A stretch of DNA of 21,295 nt, taken from Flavobacteriales bacterium UBA5422 (GTDB lineage: Bacteria; Bacteroidota; Bacteroidia; Flavobacteriales_D; Crocinitomicaceae). Where the stretch lies: NCBI GenBank assembly GCA_002409405.1, contig DHNG01000039.1:1-21295 (forward strand), in the 5' to 3' direction. The stretch's first letter is position 1. The number at the start of each line of letters is the position of its first letter. Below, piece by piece: positions 5,731 to 13,995 of the stretch. Below the pieces are notes generated by a model. It searched no databases. It was given only the letters and a program-made list of their open reading frames with translations, and was not told the origin of the DNA. Both the position numbers and the translations under genes were made by a program.

Positions 5731-7266
5731 ATGAAACCATCTATAGAATTATACAAGTTGATCAAATCGCTGACCAAATCAGAAAAGCGTTTTTTCAAAC
5801 TGTCGTCCGCGCTTCAGTCGGGAGACAAAAACTATGTTAAGATTTTTGATTTTATCGATGTTCAGAAAGAATACGATGAAGAAGCACTAAAAGAAGAGTT
5901 TAAAAATGAAACATTCATCAAGCACCTTTCGTCCGAAAAGAATCATTTATATAAACTGATTCTCAAAAGCCTTCGTTCGTATTACAGTGAAGAATCATTG
6001 AGTAGCATTTTAAAACAGGAAATCAAAAATATTGAGATTCTATATAACAAAGCGCTGTACCGGGAGTGTGAGAAATTCATTGTCCGGGCAAAGAAAATTG
6101 CTCAGGATACGGAAAAATTTTATTATTGGAACGAAATTATCTCCTGGGAAAAGAAATTAAAAGAAGAAGGATTGCAGGAAGGAATGGATGATGAGGGGCT
6201 GGCTTCTTTGATCAAGGAAGAGGAGGAAGTGATTGATAAACTTCGAAATCTGGCGGAATACCAGATTATTTACTCCAAAATCAATCATATTTTCAGATCA
6301 GGTGGTTTCATCAGAAGTGAAAAAGAAGAGCAGGAAGTAGCCGAAATAGCAAATTATCATCTGATCAAAGGTAAAAATACAGCTATTTCAACACGTGCTT
6401 CTTCGATGTGTTATTACATCAAAGGACTATGCGCTGCGACCAACAGGAATTTTAGTGACAGTTACCTGTTTTTTAATAAGACACGGGAAATTCTGGACAA
6501 AAACCCGATTGTTAAAACGGATTTGAGCACAAGGTATGTACAGACAATTACCCATCTTTTACGCTGTTACATTGACGGAAAGCAATTTGACCAGGCAGAA
6601 CAATTGATTCGTGAATTGAGAAGTTTGAGTGGAACGAAGGGGTTTAATACCATCAATACAGAGATTCGTATTTTGTCCAATGCTTATTTGATGGAATTGC
6701 TGTTGTTGCAACGGCAAGGGAAATTCCAGGAATCTGTTGAGTTAATTCCAAAAATTGACGATTTTATTACTGAATATCAAGAGGTGTTAAGTAAAGAACA
6801 ATGTATTTTGTTTATCTACTATAAATCTGTCAGCTATTTTGCGATAGGGGAATACAAGAAGACACTCACATTTATAAACGAAGTCTTAAATGATAATGAG
6901 CAGAATATCCGGCAGGATATTTATGGATTTGCACGTATTTTCAACCTGGTTCTCCACTTTGAGCTAGGGAACTATGATTTTACAGAATACGTGATTAAAT
7001 CAGTCAACCGTTATTTGTCGAAACACGGGAGAGACTATGCTACAGAAACATTATTGATCCGGAATATCCGGAAATTATCCAAAAATATTCTTCCGGAAGA
7101 ACAACAACAGATTTTCAGAAACTTACAGGAAGAATTATCCGAAGCGTTTAAAGATCATCATGAACAAGTGATCCTGGAATACTTTAATTTGACAGCTTGG
7201 GTAGAATCTAAATTAAACAAGCATTCATACGCAGAAGAAGTTGTTCGGTTGTTAAAAACGGATTGA
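5731..7266 (+). CDS. Cytoplasmic TPR-like all-helical protein, function unknown
   Basis: This is a 511-aa protein without signal peptide or membrane segment. It is almost entirely helical and rich in Lys and Glu. The N-terminus (ELYKLIKSLTKSEKRFFKL, residues ~5-23) resembles a recurrent start of Bacteroidota proteins annotated only as hypothetical. Residues ~200-420 show helix pairs of about 34-40 residues reminiscent of tetratricopeptide repeats: FDQAEQLIRELRSL, GKFQESVELIPKIDDF and GEYKKTLTFINEVLND. Such repeats mediate protein contacts, and no catalytic motif is visible. It is monocistronic under a good promoter. Its last 15 nt overlap the end of the convergent outer-membrane gene. I do not recognise a named family or function. 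Confidence 0.8.
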   Translation: MKPSIELYKLIKSLTKSEKRFFKLSSALQSGDKNYVKIFDFIDVQKEYDEEALKEEFKNETFIKHLSSEKNHLYKLILKSLRSYYSEESLSSILKQEIKNIEILYNKALYRECEKFIVRAKKIAQDTEKFYYWNEIISWEKKLKEEGLQEGMDDEGLASLIKEEEEVIDKLRNLAEYQIIYSKINHIFRSGGFIRSEKEEQEVAEIANYHLIKGKNTAISTRASSMCYYIKGLCAATNRNFSDSYLFFNKTREILDKNPIVKTDLSTRYVQTITHLLRCYIDGKQFDQAEQLIRELRSLSGTKGFNTINTEIRILSNAYLMELLLLQRQGKFQESVELIPKIDDFITEYQEVLSKEQCILFIYYKSVSYFAIGEYKKTLTFINEVLNDNEQNIRQDIYGFARIFNLVLHFELGNYDFTEYVIKSVNRYLSKHGRDYATETLLIRNIRKLSKNILPEEQQQIFRNLQEELSEAFKDHHEQVILEYFNLTAWVESKLNKHSYAEEVVRLLKTD

Positions 7267-8730
7267 TCCACTTATAACAATCGAATTATTCGACAGGCGG
7301 GTATCGGCAACATTACTTCCGATAAATGAATAGTATGTGCGTTGCATGTTTCGATTCACATAAGCTACATCAAGACTAAATCTTCCAATTTTATAACCAA
7401 GTCCTCCGCTGTATGAGATATCTGGTTTCGGATCTATATTTTCAGTTTTTCTATACGCATTTCCATATAGTGCAAAACCTGCACGTATGAAAAACTTCTG
7501 TTGAATGTTGAATTCTGCTCCCAATCTGTAATTCAATGCATTTGTCAATCGCGCTTTCGCATCGGCATTTTCAATATCGAAATCATACGGTTCATATGTA
7601 ACGTCTGTTGTTGACCTCAATCTTCCCATATTGTATCCGGTATACTCAATGTCTCCGCTGATTACAGCACTCATCCCAATCACGTAAGATGCAGATACCA
7701 CTGCCCTCAAAGGAGTAATCATTCTGTACTTGTATTGCGCTTTAGGTACCAGTTGCTCCGGAACAGAATAATTGCCTTCCTTGAACCGTCCGGTCATTGT
7801 AGCGGTCCATTTATCTTCCATTGCGATGTATGTAGGTGTGTGGAATGATGCTCCTATTCGAAAACCGTCTGTAATCAGGTAGATTGCTCCTAACTTCAGA
7901 TTAACCCCTGTACCTTTTGTTCGTAGTGTGTATTCATAATCAAACCCGTTAAAATCAGGATCAGCAACTGTCAAATCTTCTGAGTGTACGTACGATTCAA
8001 TGTAATTGTATGTCCGGATGTTTAATGCAACACCATAATATAGTCTGTTCATTCTATTACGGGAATAGGAAAGGAAAAACTCATTAATCCCCCCCTTAGT
8101 TGCAATTTCACGCTTCATTTTCATATCTCCTGAATTGAGATATGAAGTATATGAATTACTGATTGAATCGTAATCAATGCTATATGATTCATAGGCCAAT
8201 GACGTTGAAAAGGGAAAAAATTGGCTTAATTCTTCCGGGTAATAACCATTTGCCTGTCCGATAAAATTATCGAGAAGAGAAGGGAATTGCACGCCTTCAA
8301 TTGTGGTTTTTTGATTGTAATGCGCTAATCTGTTCATTCCGAATGCAAACTGCGAATACATATCACCTTTATTGCGTGAGGAAAGATCTTTTGTAAGTAC
8401 GACTCCAAATGACGGAACAGAAAAACTCGTTTTCACTGTTTTTGTGTCCGTTCCCATGAACGATGCATTGGTGCTGTTAATCGTTGGTCCGAGGGACAAT
8501 GAAAATTGAGAAGATGAAAAACGTCCGATTCCTGCCGGATTAACCTGTACGGAACTGATGTCAGCTCCTAAGGCTCCGAATGCACCTCCCATTGCTTCAA
8601 ATCGTGCAGAACCACCATGGTAATGCTTTGAGAACCGAAATAAATCGGCATCATTTTGAGCAAATGATGCCGATATAGTTAGAACAGACATCAATACGAT
8701 TGATGCTACTTTTTCAATATTTTTCCTCAT
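7252..8730 (-). CDS. OmpP1/FadL-like outer membrane beta-barrel protein
   Basis: This is a 492-aa envelope protein with a clear signal peptide (residues 1-24, cleavage after ISASFA). Early in the mature protein RFEAMGGAFGALGADISSVQVNPAGIGRF appears at ~43-71; its GGAFGALGADISS / NPAG part is the hallmark of the FadL/TodX/OmpP1 superfamily. The rest is alternating hydrophobic/polar beta strands, ending in a C-terminal aromatic residue (SIRF), as expected for an outer-membrane barrel. The family takes up hydrophobic compounds; in Bacteroidota this subgroup is often annotated as 'hemin receptor' without proof. It lies 3 nt downstream of the lipoprotein gene on the same strand, so the two are almost certainly one operon. 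Substrate is unknown. Confidence 0.85.
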   Translation of the reverse strand: MRKNIEKVASIVLMSVLTISASFAQNDADLFRFSKHYHGGSARFEAMGGAFGALGADISSVQVNPAGIGRFSSSQFSLSLGPTINSTNASFMGTDTKTVKTSFSVPSFGVVLTKDLSSRNKGDMYSQFAFGMNRLAHYNQKTTIEGVQFPSLLDNFIGQANGYYPEELSQFFPFSTSLAYESYSIDYDSISNSYTSYLNSGDMKMKREIATKGGINEFFLSYSRNRMNRLYYGVALNIRTYNYIESYVHSEDLTVADPDFNGFDYEYTLRTKGTGVNLKLGAIYLITDGFRIGASFHTPTYIAMEDKWTATMTGRFKEGNYSVPEQLVPKAQYKYRMITPLRAVVSASYVIGMSAVISGDIEYTGYNMGRLRSTTDVTYEPYDFDIENADAKARLTNALNYRLGAEFNIQQKFFIRAGFALYGNAYRKTENIDPKPDISYSGGLGYKIGRFSLDVAYVNRNMQRTYYSFIGSNVADTRLSNNSIVISGSIRF

Positions 8731-8733
8731 GTT

Positions 8734-9984
8734 TTATCTTCTTCCCGGACTTGAACTTGATCCTGATCCACTACTTCTGCCAGTGCTTCCACCGCTGCTA
8801 CCCGAAGAAGAAGACCCGATACCTGAAGAGCTTCTGCTAGGGGAACTGATTGATGTTCCTTGACTTGGCGATGATGATCGTTCAAAACCTCCAGAGCTAT
8901 TACTTCTCTCTACAGATCCTGAACCTTGGGTTCTCGAATTAATTCCTGATGATGAATTCGTTCTGGAAGGAGAACTTTGATACGTTCCATTGGAGCGTCC
9001 GGAAGATGATGTTCCTCTTTGGTAATCTGTTACGACTGTTCGGGAAGGAGAAGTTGTAACATTTGTATTTCTTTGAGGGCTGCCGGTTACAGGAGATGTT
9101 ACTCTGGAATTACCGGTTGTTGTACTAGGTCTGGAAACAGACGTCCCACTATTTTGCCGCGAAACAACATCCCGACCACCTACTTCTTTTGTTACAGTTG
9201 ATCCTCTTCCAACACTTACCGGAGCTCCTTTTCCTGTACTCGCGGGTGCCGTTGCACGTCCTGATTTAACCGTATTTGCAGATGCTGCTCTTCCTGTTGG
9301 GTTGTAATATCCGCTGGATGTTCCTCTTGGCTTTCTGATTACATTACTTGTTACTCCGGAGCCATTGTGATTTCCTCCCCAACCATTCATGTTACCTCCA
9401 TAACCGTAACCACCGTATCCATATCCGTAATAACCATAAGGGTTATAAGGATTGTATCCATAATACCCACCATAAGGTGAATAACCCATTCCAAATCCCA
9501 TACCCATCCCGTAATAAGTTAACCACGGATCATTCATAGATGAGTGATAATTAGGATATCCCCAATATCCTCCGTACGGCTGATATCCACCGAATGAATA
9601 GTAAGAATTAGTATAGCCATAAAAACGAGCGTAATTTGTTCCGCGCCAGTAAAGATTTGTACCGTAAATGTTATTAGGGGAATAGTTACTGTATAGCGCC
9701 CATTCACTGTATGAACAACCACAACCATTGTACCATCTCCACTGATTCAAACAGTTCTGACGATTGACAAGTGCAACTTCATCTGCATAGGTCATACGGT
9801 CATTTGTATTTCCTGTTTTTCTGCTTTTGAATGAAGCATAGGATGTTTCATCAGATGTTGACTCACCGATAGGTAATTCACTCGGTTTTACAGAATAGAC
9901 ATCGTCATTTATAAATGATTCTGTTGTTGCACATGATGTAATCAACAAACCGGTTACTGCGAGGGATGGGATTAAGAACTTCAT
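8734..9984 (-). CDS. Gly/Tyr-rich and Ser-rich low-complexity lipoprotein
   Basis: This is a 416-aa putative lipoprotein. The signal peptide ends in the lipobox ITSC with the lipidated cysteine at C18. Residues ~20-75 are ordinary and polar. Residues ~80-205 are extremely rich in Tyr, Gly, Asn and Trp (runs such as GYYGYNPYNPYGYYGYGYGG). Residues ~215-416 are a Ser/Thr/Arg/Gly-rich tail (PSRTNSSSG, GSSSSGSSGG) ending SSPGRR. No enzymatic motif is seen. Such composition suggests a surface-exposed, disordered or sticky segment, possibly structural (inference). The gene precedes the FadL-like porin by 3 nt and diverges from proS. A near-consensus -7 box on the minus strand (TATCTTTA, 10013-10006) sits 22 nt upstream of the start. 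Confidence 0.82.
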   Translation of the reverse strand: MKFLIPSLAVTGLLITSCATTESFINDDVYSVKPSELPIGESTSDETSYASFKSRKTGNTNDRMTYADEVALVNRQNCLNQWRWYNGCGCSYSEWALYSNYSPNNIYGTNLYWRGTNYARFYGYTNSYYSFGGYQPYGGYWGYPNYHSSMNDPWLTYYGMGMGFGMGYSPYGGYYGYNPYNPYGYYGYGYGGYGYGGNMNGWGGNHNGSGVTSNVIRKPRGTSSGYYNPTGRAASANTVKSGRATAPASTGKGAPVSVGRGSTVTKEVGGRDVVSRQNSGTSVSRPSTTTGNSRVTSPVTGSPQRNTNVTTSPSRTVVTDYQRGTSSSGRSNGTYQSSPSRTNSSSGINSRTQGSGSVERSNSSGGFERSSSPSQGTSISSPSRSSSGIGSSSSGSSGGSTGRSSGSGSSSSPGRR

Positions 9985-10005
9985 GACGTGTTAATTTTAT
10001 TTCTT

Positions 10006-10033
10006 TAAAGATAAAGCGAAATTTGTAACTTTG
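10006..10033. promoter_or_regulatory. Divergent promoter pair: lipoprotein operon (-) and proS (+)
   Basis: On the plus strand TAACTTTG (10026-10033) matches the TAnnTTTG -7 box for proS. On the minus strand TATCTTTA (10013-10006) is a 7/8 match for the lipoprotein operon, with TTG about 20 nt further upstream. The -33 regions therefore overlap. Confidence 0.55.
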
Positions 10034-10093
10034 CAAGCTTGGAGCAAAAAACGAGCCATTTTTAACATATAATTAAGAAAAACAAAAGATATT

Positions 10094-11569
10094 ATGTCTC
10101 AAAAGTATTCTACACGAGCAGAAGATTATTCCAAATGGTATAATGAAACGATTGACAGGGCCGCGTTGGCCGAAAATTCAGGGGTAAGAGGATGTATGGT
10201 AATTAAGCCTTACGGTTATGCAATCTGGGAAAAAATCCAGGCACAATTAGATAAGATGTTTAAAGAAACCGGTCACCAGAATGCCTACTTTCCTTTGTTT
10301 GTTCCGAAGAGTTTGTTTGAGGCTGAAGAAAAGAACGCTGAAGGGTTTGCAAAAGAGTGCGCGATTGTAACGCATTATCGTTTAAAAACAGATGAGAACA
10401 ATCCGGGGAAGTTAATTGTCGATCCGGAAGCGAAGTTGGAAGAGGAATTAATTGTACGTCCGACATCTGAGGCAATTATCTGGAATACATACAAAGGATG
10501 GATTCAGTCCTATCGCGATTTGCCGATATTGATTAATCAGTGGGCGAATGTTGTGAGATGGGAAATGCGTACCCGATTGTTCCTTCGGACAGCAGAATTT
10601 CTCTGGCAGGAAGGGCATACAGCACATGCGACTAAACAGGAGGCATACGAAGAGACGGAGCGAATGTTGGGGATATATGCTGAATTTGCTGAAAATTTTA
10701 TGGCAATGCCTGTTATCCAGGGAAGAAAGACTGAAAGTGAACGATTTGCAGGAGCTGATGATACATTGTGTATAGAAGCAATGATGCAGGATGGTAAGGC
10801 ATTGCAGGCAGGTACTTCTCACTTTCTTGGGCAGAATTTTGCAAAAGCGTTTGATGTGAAGTTTACAGACTCGGAAGGTAAACTGGATTATGTTTGGGCA
10901 ACATCCTGGGGTGTTTCTACCCGTTTAATGGGAGCTTTGATCATGACACATTCAGACGATGAAGGATTGGTGTTACCACCTAAATTGGCTCCGATTCAAG
11001 TAGTTGGTGTTCCGATTTTTAAAACGGATGAAGAATACGAGGCTATCGGAAAGAAGTTTGATGAACTTGCTGCAAAATTGAAACTACTTGGAGTGTCGTT
11101 TAAGTATGACCATGATAAAAACCGTCGTCCGGGTTGGAAGTTTGCCGAACATGAGGCAAAAGGGGTTCCTGTGCGTTTGGCAATGGGACCGAGGGATCTG
11201 GAAAATGGAAACATTGAAGTTGCTCGAAGAGATACAAAAACCAAAGAGGTTGTTGTGTTTGAAGGATTAGATGAGTACCTTGTAAAATTACTTGATGAAA
11301 TTCAGGAGAATTTATATCAAAAGGCACTCAACTTTAGAACGAATAATCTTCATACAGTGGATACATATGAAGAATTTAAGACAAGGCTGTCCGAAGAGGG
11401 GGGGTTTTACCTTGCTCATTGGGATGGTACTGCTGAAACAGAAGCAAAAATAAAAGAAGAGACACAGGCCACGATCAGATGTATTCCTTTTGAACACTCT
11501 GAAGAAGGTGTTTGTATGGTTACGGGAAAACCGTCTAAGCAACGTGTTGTTATTTCAAAAGCATATTAA
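10094..11569 (+). CDS. proS: Prolyl-tRNA synthetase, archaeal/eukaryotic-type (ProS type 3)
   Basis: This 491-aa class II aminoacyl-tRNA synthetase charges tRNA-Pro with proline in the cytoplasm. Motif 1 region is GVRGCMVIKPYGYAIWEKI (~30-48). The RPTSE active-site motif is at 122-126. Motif 2 is RWEMRTRLFLRTAEFLWQEGH (~155-175, key Arg and Glu visible), followed by TSWGVSTRLMGALIMTHSDDEG with motif 3. The anticodon-binding domain begins around LAPIQVVGVPI. The protein ends with a conserved C-terminal Tyr (SKAY), typical of the short type lacking the INS editing domain. Its length of about 490 aa also fits type 3 rather than the ~570-aa E. coli form. The start ATG at 10094 is unambiguous. Confidence 0.97.
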   Translation: MSQKYSTRAEDYSKWYNETIDRAALAENSGVRGCMVIKPYGYAIWEKIQAQLDKMFKETGHQNAYFPLFVPKSLFEAEEKNAEGFAKECAIVTHYRLKTDENNPGKLIVDPEAKLEEELIVRPTSEAIIWNTYKGWIQSYRDLPILINQWANVVRWEMRTRLFLRTAEFLWQEGHTAHATKQEAYEETERMLGIYAEFAENFMAMPVIQGRKTESERFAGADDTLCIEAMMQDGKALQAGTSHFLGQNFAKAFDVKFTDSEGKLDYVWATSWGVSTRLMGALIMTHSDDEGLVLPPKLAPIQVVGVPIFKTDEEYEAIGKKFDELAAKLKLLGVSFKYDHDKNRRPGWKFAEHEAKGVPVRLAMGPRDLENGNIEVARRDTKTKEVVVFEGLDEYLVKLLDEIQENLYQKALNFRTNNLHTVDTYEEFKTRLSEEGGFYLAHWDGTAETEAKIKEETQATIRCIPFEHSEEGVCMVTGKPSKQRVVISKAY

Positions 11570-11570
11570 A

Positions 11571-12272
11571 ATGGCAAATCAGAAGGTATTTGAAGAGTTA
11601 CATCCTAATTCGAAGAGGATTGTCAATCTGTTAGAGGAGAAATCTGCTTTGAAGCAAGATGTTTATGAAGATTCACACAATGCTTTTAACCAATTGCGGG
11701 AATTAGTAAAAGCAGAAGTTGATCTACTGAAGCAATGCGTGGAAGATAAACGTATCCGATTGTCTATCGTTGAGAAAAGTCAATCTGAATTTCAGGTGTT
11801 TATCGGAAGTGATGTATTAGTCTATCAGGTACATTCGAATGTGTTTCGCCTGGAAGACGGGCATCCGTTATGGGAAAGCGCGTATCTACAGGAAGACAAT
11901 AGTAGAGGCTTTTTTGGGATTATCCATGTTTACAACTTTTTGGCGGAATCATTTTTACAAAACAGGTACAATGACCCTGGATATTTGATCGGTCGTATTT
12001 TTGTGAATAAGGATTGCCACTTTTTCGTAGAGGGAAGAGGACAATTGGGCTTCTTGTTTAAAGACCTTGCTCAGGGAGAATGGAGAGACACATCAATCCG
12101 ACATATTATCCAGGTTTCTTTTGCTTATGCGCTCGAATTTGATTTGTTTGTTCCTCCGTATGAAATGGTTCAGGAGTTGAATGTGGGGCAGATGCAATCT
12201 ATTGGAAGTAGTTCTCAGGCGGCTACGGGCAAACGATTGGGATTCAAACTGAAGTCGGAAGACGAAGAGTAG
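11571..12272 (+). CDS. Conserved protein of unknown function cotranscribed with proS
   Basis: This is a 233-aa protein starting with ATG at 11571 (MANQKVFEEL), one nucleotide after the proS stop codon. The frame is open further upstream inside proS, but the downstream ATG is clearly the start. There is no signal peptide or membrane segment. The N-terminal ~65 residues are helical and charged, and could form a coiled coil. The middle (~70-190) is a mixed alpha/beta domain with aromatic-rich stretches: FRLEDGHPLWES, GFFGIIHVYNFLAESF and YNDPGYLIGRIFVN. The C-terminus is polar and acidic. I do not recognise a named family. Tight linkage implies coexpression with proS; a functional link to translation is only a guess. 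A terminator follows at 12301. Confidence 0.8.
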   Translation: MANQKVFEELHPNSKRIVNLLEEKSALKQDVYEDSHNAFNQLRELVKAEVDLLKQCVEDKRIRLSIVEKSQSEFQVFIGSDVLVYQVHSNVFRLEDGHPLWESAYLQEDNSRGFFGIIHVYNFLAESFLQNRYNDPGYLIGRIFVNKDCHFFVEGRGQLGFLFKDLAQGEWRDTSIRHIIQVSFAYALEFDLFVPPYEMVQELNVGQMQSIGSSSQAATGKRLGFKLKSEDEE

Positions 12273-12300
12273 ATCGTATGTTAATTAAAGAGAAGGATAG

Positions 12301-12331
12301 CGGGTGGTAATTTGATTTACTACCCGTTTTT
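12301..12331 (+). terminator. Intrinsic terminator of the proS operon
   Basis: CGGGTGGTA (12301-12309) pairs with TACTACCCG (12318-12326), 9 bp with one G-T wobble and an 8-nt loop. TTTTT follows directly. Confidence 0.88.
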
Positions 12332-12366
12332 AGTTTTTGATGTAGAAATACTGATAAAAGTTTTTT

Positions 12367-12382
12367 ACGATATTACGATATT
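12367..12382. repeat. Interspersed ATCG-rich repeat, copy 2 (partial)
   Basis: ACGATATTACGATATT is related to the copies at 1069 and 15638: it repeats the half-unit ACGATAT twice. It lies in the gap before the ArsR-like gene. Confidence 0.5.
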
Positions 12383-12504
12383 CATTAGTTATAAAATTTC
12401 CGGATGTACGCTGTTAAAAAAATTATAAACACTTGTAATAAATGAAGTTATTTCTTAACTTAATAAAGAAAGTCAAGTATAACCACTTTAAAACGGCCTT
12501 AATT

Positions 12505-12921
12505 ATGGGAGCAACTAAATATGAAATTTATACAGAGGAATTAATCCGACTGTCTGAGCTTGCAAAAGCAATTTCACATCCGGCGAGACTAAAATCATTA
12601 CTTATTATTGCAAATGAAACCAACGAAGATGTTACGATCAAAGAGATTATGAAAGAAATAGACCTTTCTCAGTCTACAATTTCTCAACACCTAAAAGTTT
12701 TGAGGGATACAGGATTGGTAATGACGCGATTGATCATTAGAAACAACAAAAGTCAGCAAATTTACAGAATTAATAGGGCTGCTATAGAACAGATCAATAA
12801 GCTGTTGAATCATCTTTTTGATAAAATTGACCTAAAACAAGATGATCGTTTTAATGCTGTAAAATCATTTTACACAAAATTGTATGAAATTACAAATTGG
12901 AATCAGTGCTTTAGCTCGTGA
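12505..12921 (+). CDS. ArsR/SmtB-like winged-helix transcriptional regulator
   Basis: This regulator is 138 aa when started at the ATG at 12505 (MGATKYEIYTEE). An in-frame ATG at 12442 would add 21 residues of lower plausibility. The core LAKAISHPARLKSLL (~20-34) is the ArsR-family signature, followed by the recognition region IDLSQSTISQHLKVLRDTGLVM (~51-72), seen here as LSQSTISQHLKVLRDTGLV. The wing and dimerisation helix run to about residue 110. No ELCVCDL-type metal-binding motif is present in the recognition helix, and the few cysteines are at the very C-terminus (C near residue 135). A thiol- or non-metal-responsive regulator is therefore more likely (inference). It is monocistronic, with no obvious target gene adjacent in the same direction. 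The neighbouring nth operon is convergent. Confidence 0.85.
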   Translation: MGATKYEIYTEELIRLSELAKAISHPARLKSLLIIANETNEDVTIKEIMKEIDLSQSTISQHLKVLRDTGLVMTRLIIRNNKSQQIYRINRAAIEQINKLLNHLFDKIDLKQDDRFNAVKSFYTKLYEITNWNQCFSS

Positions 12922-12951
12922 TTTTTCTATTCTTACTAAACATTCAATGAG

Positions 12952-13596
12952 TTATGATAATTCGGAAAGTGCTTGCTTCGTTCCGATTGTACGGGTAATA
13001 TAATCTTTTTCGAACTTTGGGCTTCTTGCAGGAGAAAACTCGCGGCCATAAAAAATAATCTGAAGATGTAGTTTATTCCATTTATCTTTTGGGAATAACT
13101 TTTTTGCATCTTTTTCGGTTTGTTCTACATTTTTTCCGTTAGTGATTCCCCAACGGGTTAGCAATCGGTGGATATGAGTGTCCACAGGAAATGCAGGGAC
13201 ATTAAATGCTTGGGACATTACAACCGAAGCCGTTTTATGACCTACTCCGGGTAGTTTTTCCAATTCCTCGAAAGACTGAGGAACCTCTCCTTTGTGTTCC
13301 CGAATGATAATATTGGATAAATCAAAAATTGCCTGGGATTTTCTAGGAGATAAACCACATGGCCTGATAATTTCTTTTATCTCTTCAACAGTTAATTTGA
13401 TCATGTCAAACGGATTATCTGCACGTTTAAACAGGATTGGTGTAATCGTATTTACACGAGCATCTGTGCATTGAGCAGAGAGAAGGACGGCAATCAATAA
13501 TGTATATGCGTCTTTATGGTCTAATGGAATTGGTGTTTCCGGGTATAGTTTTTCCAATTCATGAATAATGTAATCAGCTTTTTCTCTTTTTGTCAT
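12952..13596 (-). CDS. nth: Endonuclease III-family DNA glycosylase/AP lyase lacking Fe-S ligands
   Basis: This 214-aa bifunctional DNA glycosylase/AP lyase removes oxidised pyrimidines in base excision repair. The helix-hairpin-helix LEKLPGVGHKTASVV is at ~113-127, with the Schiff-base lysine K121. The catalytic aspartate D139 is in FPVDTHIHRL. An SAQCTDARVN segment (~40-49) is typical. Residues 187-204, where E. coli Nth carries four cysteines binding [4Fe-4S], read EFSPARSPKFEKDYITRTIG with no cysteine at all, so the cluster should be absent. The frame is intact to a normal length. It shares a 4-nt ATGA overlap with the upstream helical-protein gene (13593-13596), so they form one operon. 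Catalytic residues are intact and activity is expected. Confidence 0.94.
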   Translation of the reverse strand: MTKREKADYIIHELEKLYPETPIPLDHKDAYTLLIAVLLSAQCTDARVNTITPILFKRADNPFDMIKLTVEEIKEIIRPCGLSPRKSQAIFDLSNIIIREHKGEVPQSFEELEKLPGVGHKTASVVMSQAFNVPAFPVDTHIHRLLTRWGITNGKNVEQTEKDAKKLFPKDKWNKLHLQIIFYGREFSPARSPKFEKDYITRTIGTKQALSELS

Positions 13597-13982
13597 TTGA
13601 TAGAGGGTTTAATTAGGATTTGATTCATCAACTGGTTGAATTGATGGGGATCATCAGTGATTTTTGAATGTGTGTAAGTTATGAAGGCGTCAACAAATTC
13701 AGCTAGGGGATTTTCAGTTCTTTTTCCAGATTTTAACGCTTCAATATGCGTTTTTGTTTTCAATAGTAATTGATGATCAGGTTTGATTTTCAGTGTTTTG
13801 GAGGTGACAATCATTGCACTTCTCAGCTGATTATTCTCAATTTTACAATAAATGGAAAGAAGAATGAGTTGAATCGATTCAGGGATGTCTTTTTTTAATC
13901 GTTTAATTTCGGTTGTAGCTGCTTCAAATTGCTTTTTTTGAATCAAATCAACTACTTTTGTATAGGTTACCTCTTTGCTCAT
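13593..13982 (-). CDS. Small TPR-like helical protein upstream of nth
   Basis: This is a 129-aa soluble, Lys-rich and helical protein. Residues ~5-85 look like two or three degenerate tetratricopeptide helix pairs: KKQFEAATTEIKRLKKDIP, LILLSIYCKIENNQLRSAM and TSKTLKIKPDHQLLLK. It has no signal peptide or catalytic motif. It overlaps nth by 4 nt and is the first gene of that operon. Its start lies only 13 nt from the start of the divergent 80-aa gene. A -7-like TAAATTTG box (14011-14004, minus) lies inside the opposite gene and could be its promoter. Function is unknown. Confidence 0.72.
   Translation of the reverse strand: MSKEVTYTKVVDLIQKKQFEAATTEIKRLKKDIPESIQLILLSIYCKIENNQLRSAMIVTSKTLKIKPDHQLLLKTKTHIEALKSGKRTENPLAEFVDAFITYTHSKITDDPHQFNQLMNQILIKPSIK
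13929..13960 (+). promoter_or_regulatory. Candidate promoter for the 80-aa gene
   Basis: TTG (13929-13931) and TACTTTTG (13953-13960) with a 21-nt spacer fit the Bacteroidota promoter loosely. The elements lie inside the coding sequence of the divergent gene. Confidence 0.42.
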
Positions 13983-13995
13983 AAATTAATATCTC

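Noticed and set aside
9348..9539. Plus-strand frames and repeated short DNA units opposite the Gly/Tyr-rich region, considered as a CRISPR or minisatellite
   Set aside because: The periodicity comes from GGN/TAY codons for Gly and Tyr; there are no constant repeats with unique spacers.
10448..10822. 124-codon minus-strand frame inside proS
   Set aside because: Antisense shadow of proS, no start context or recognisable domain.
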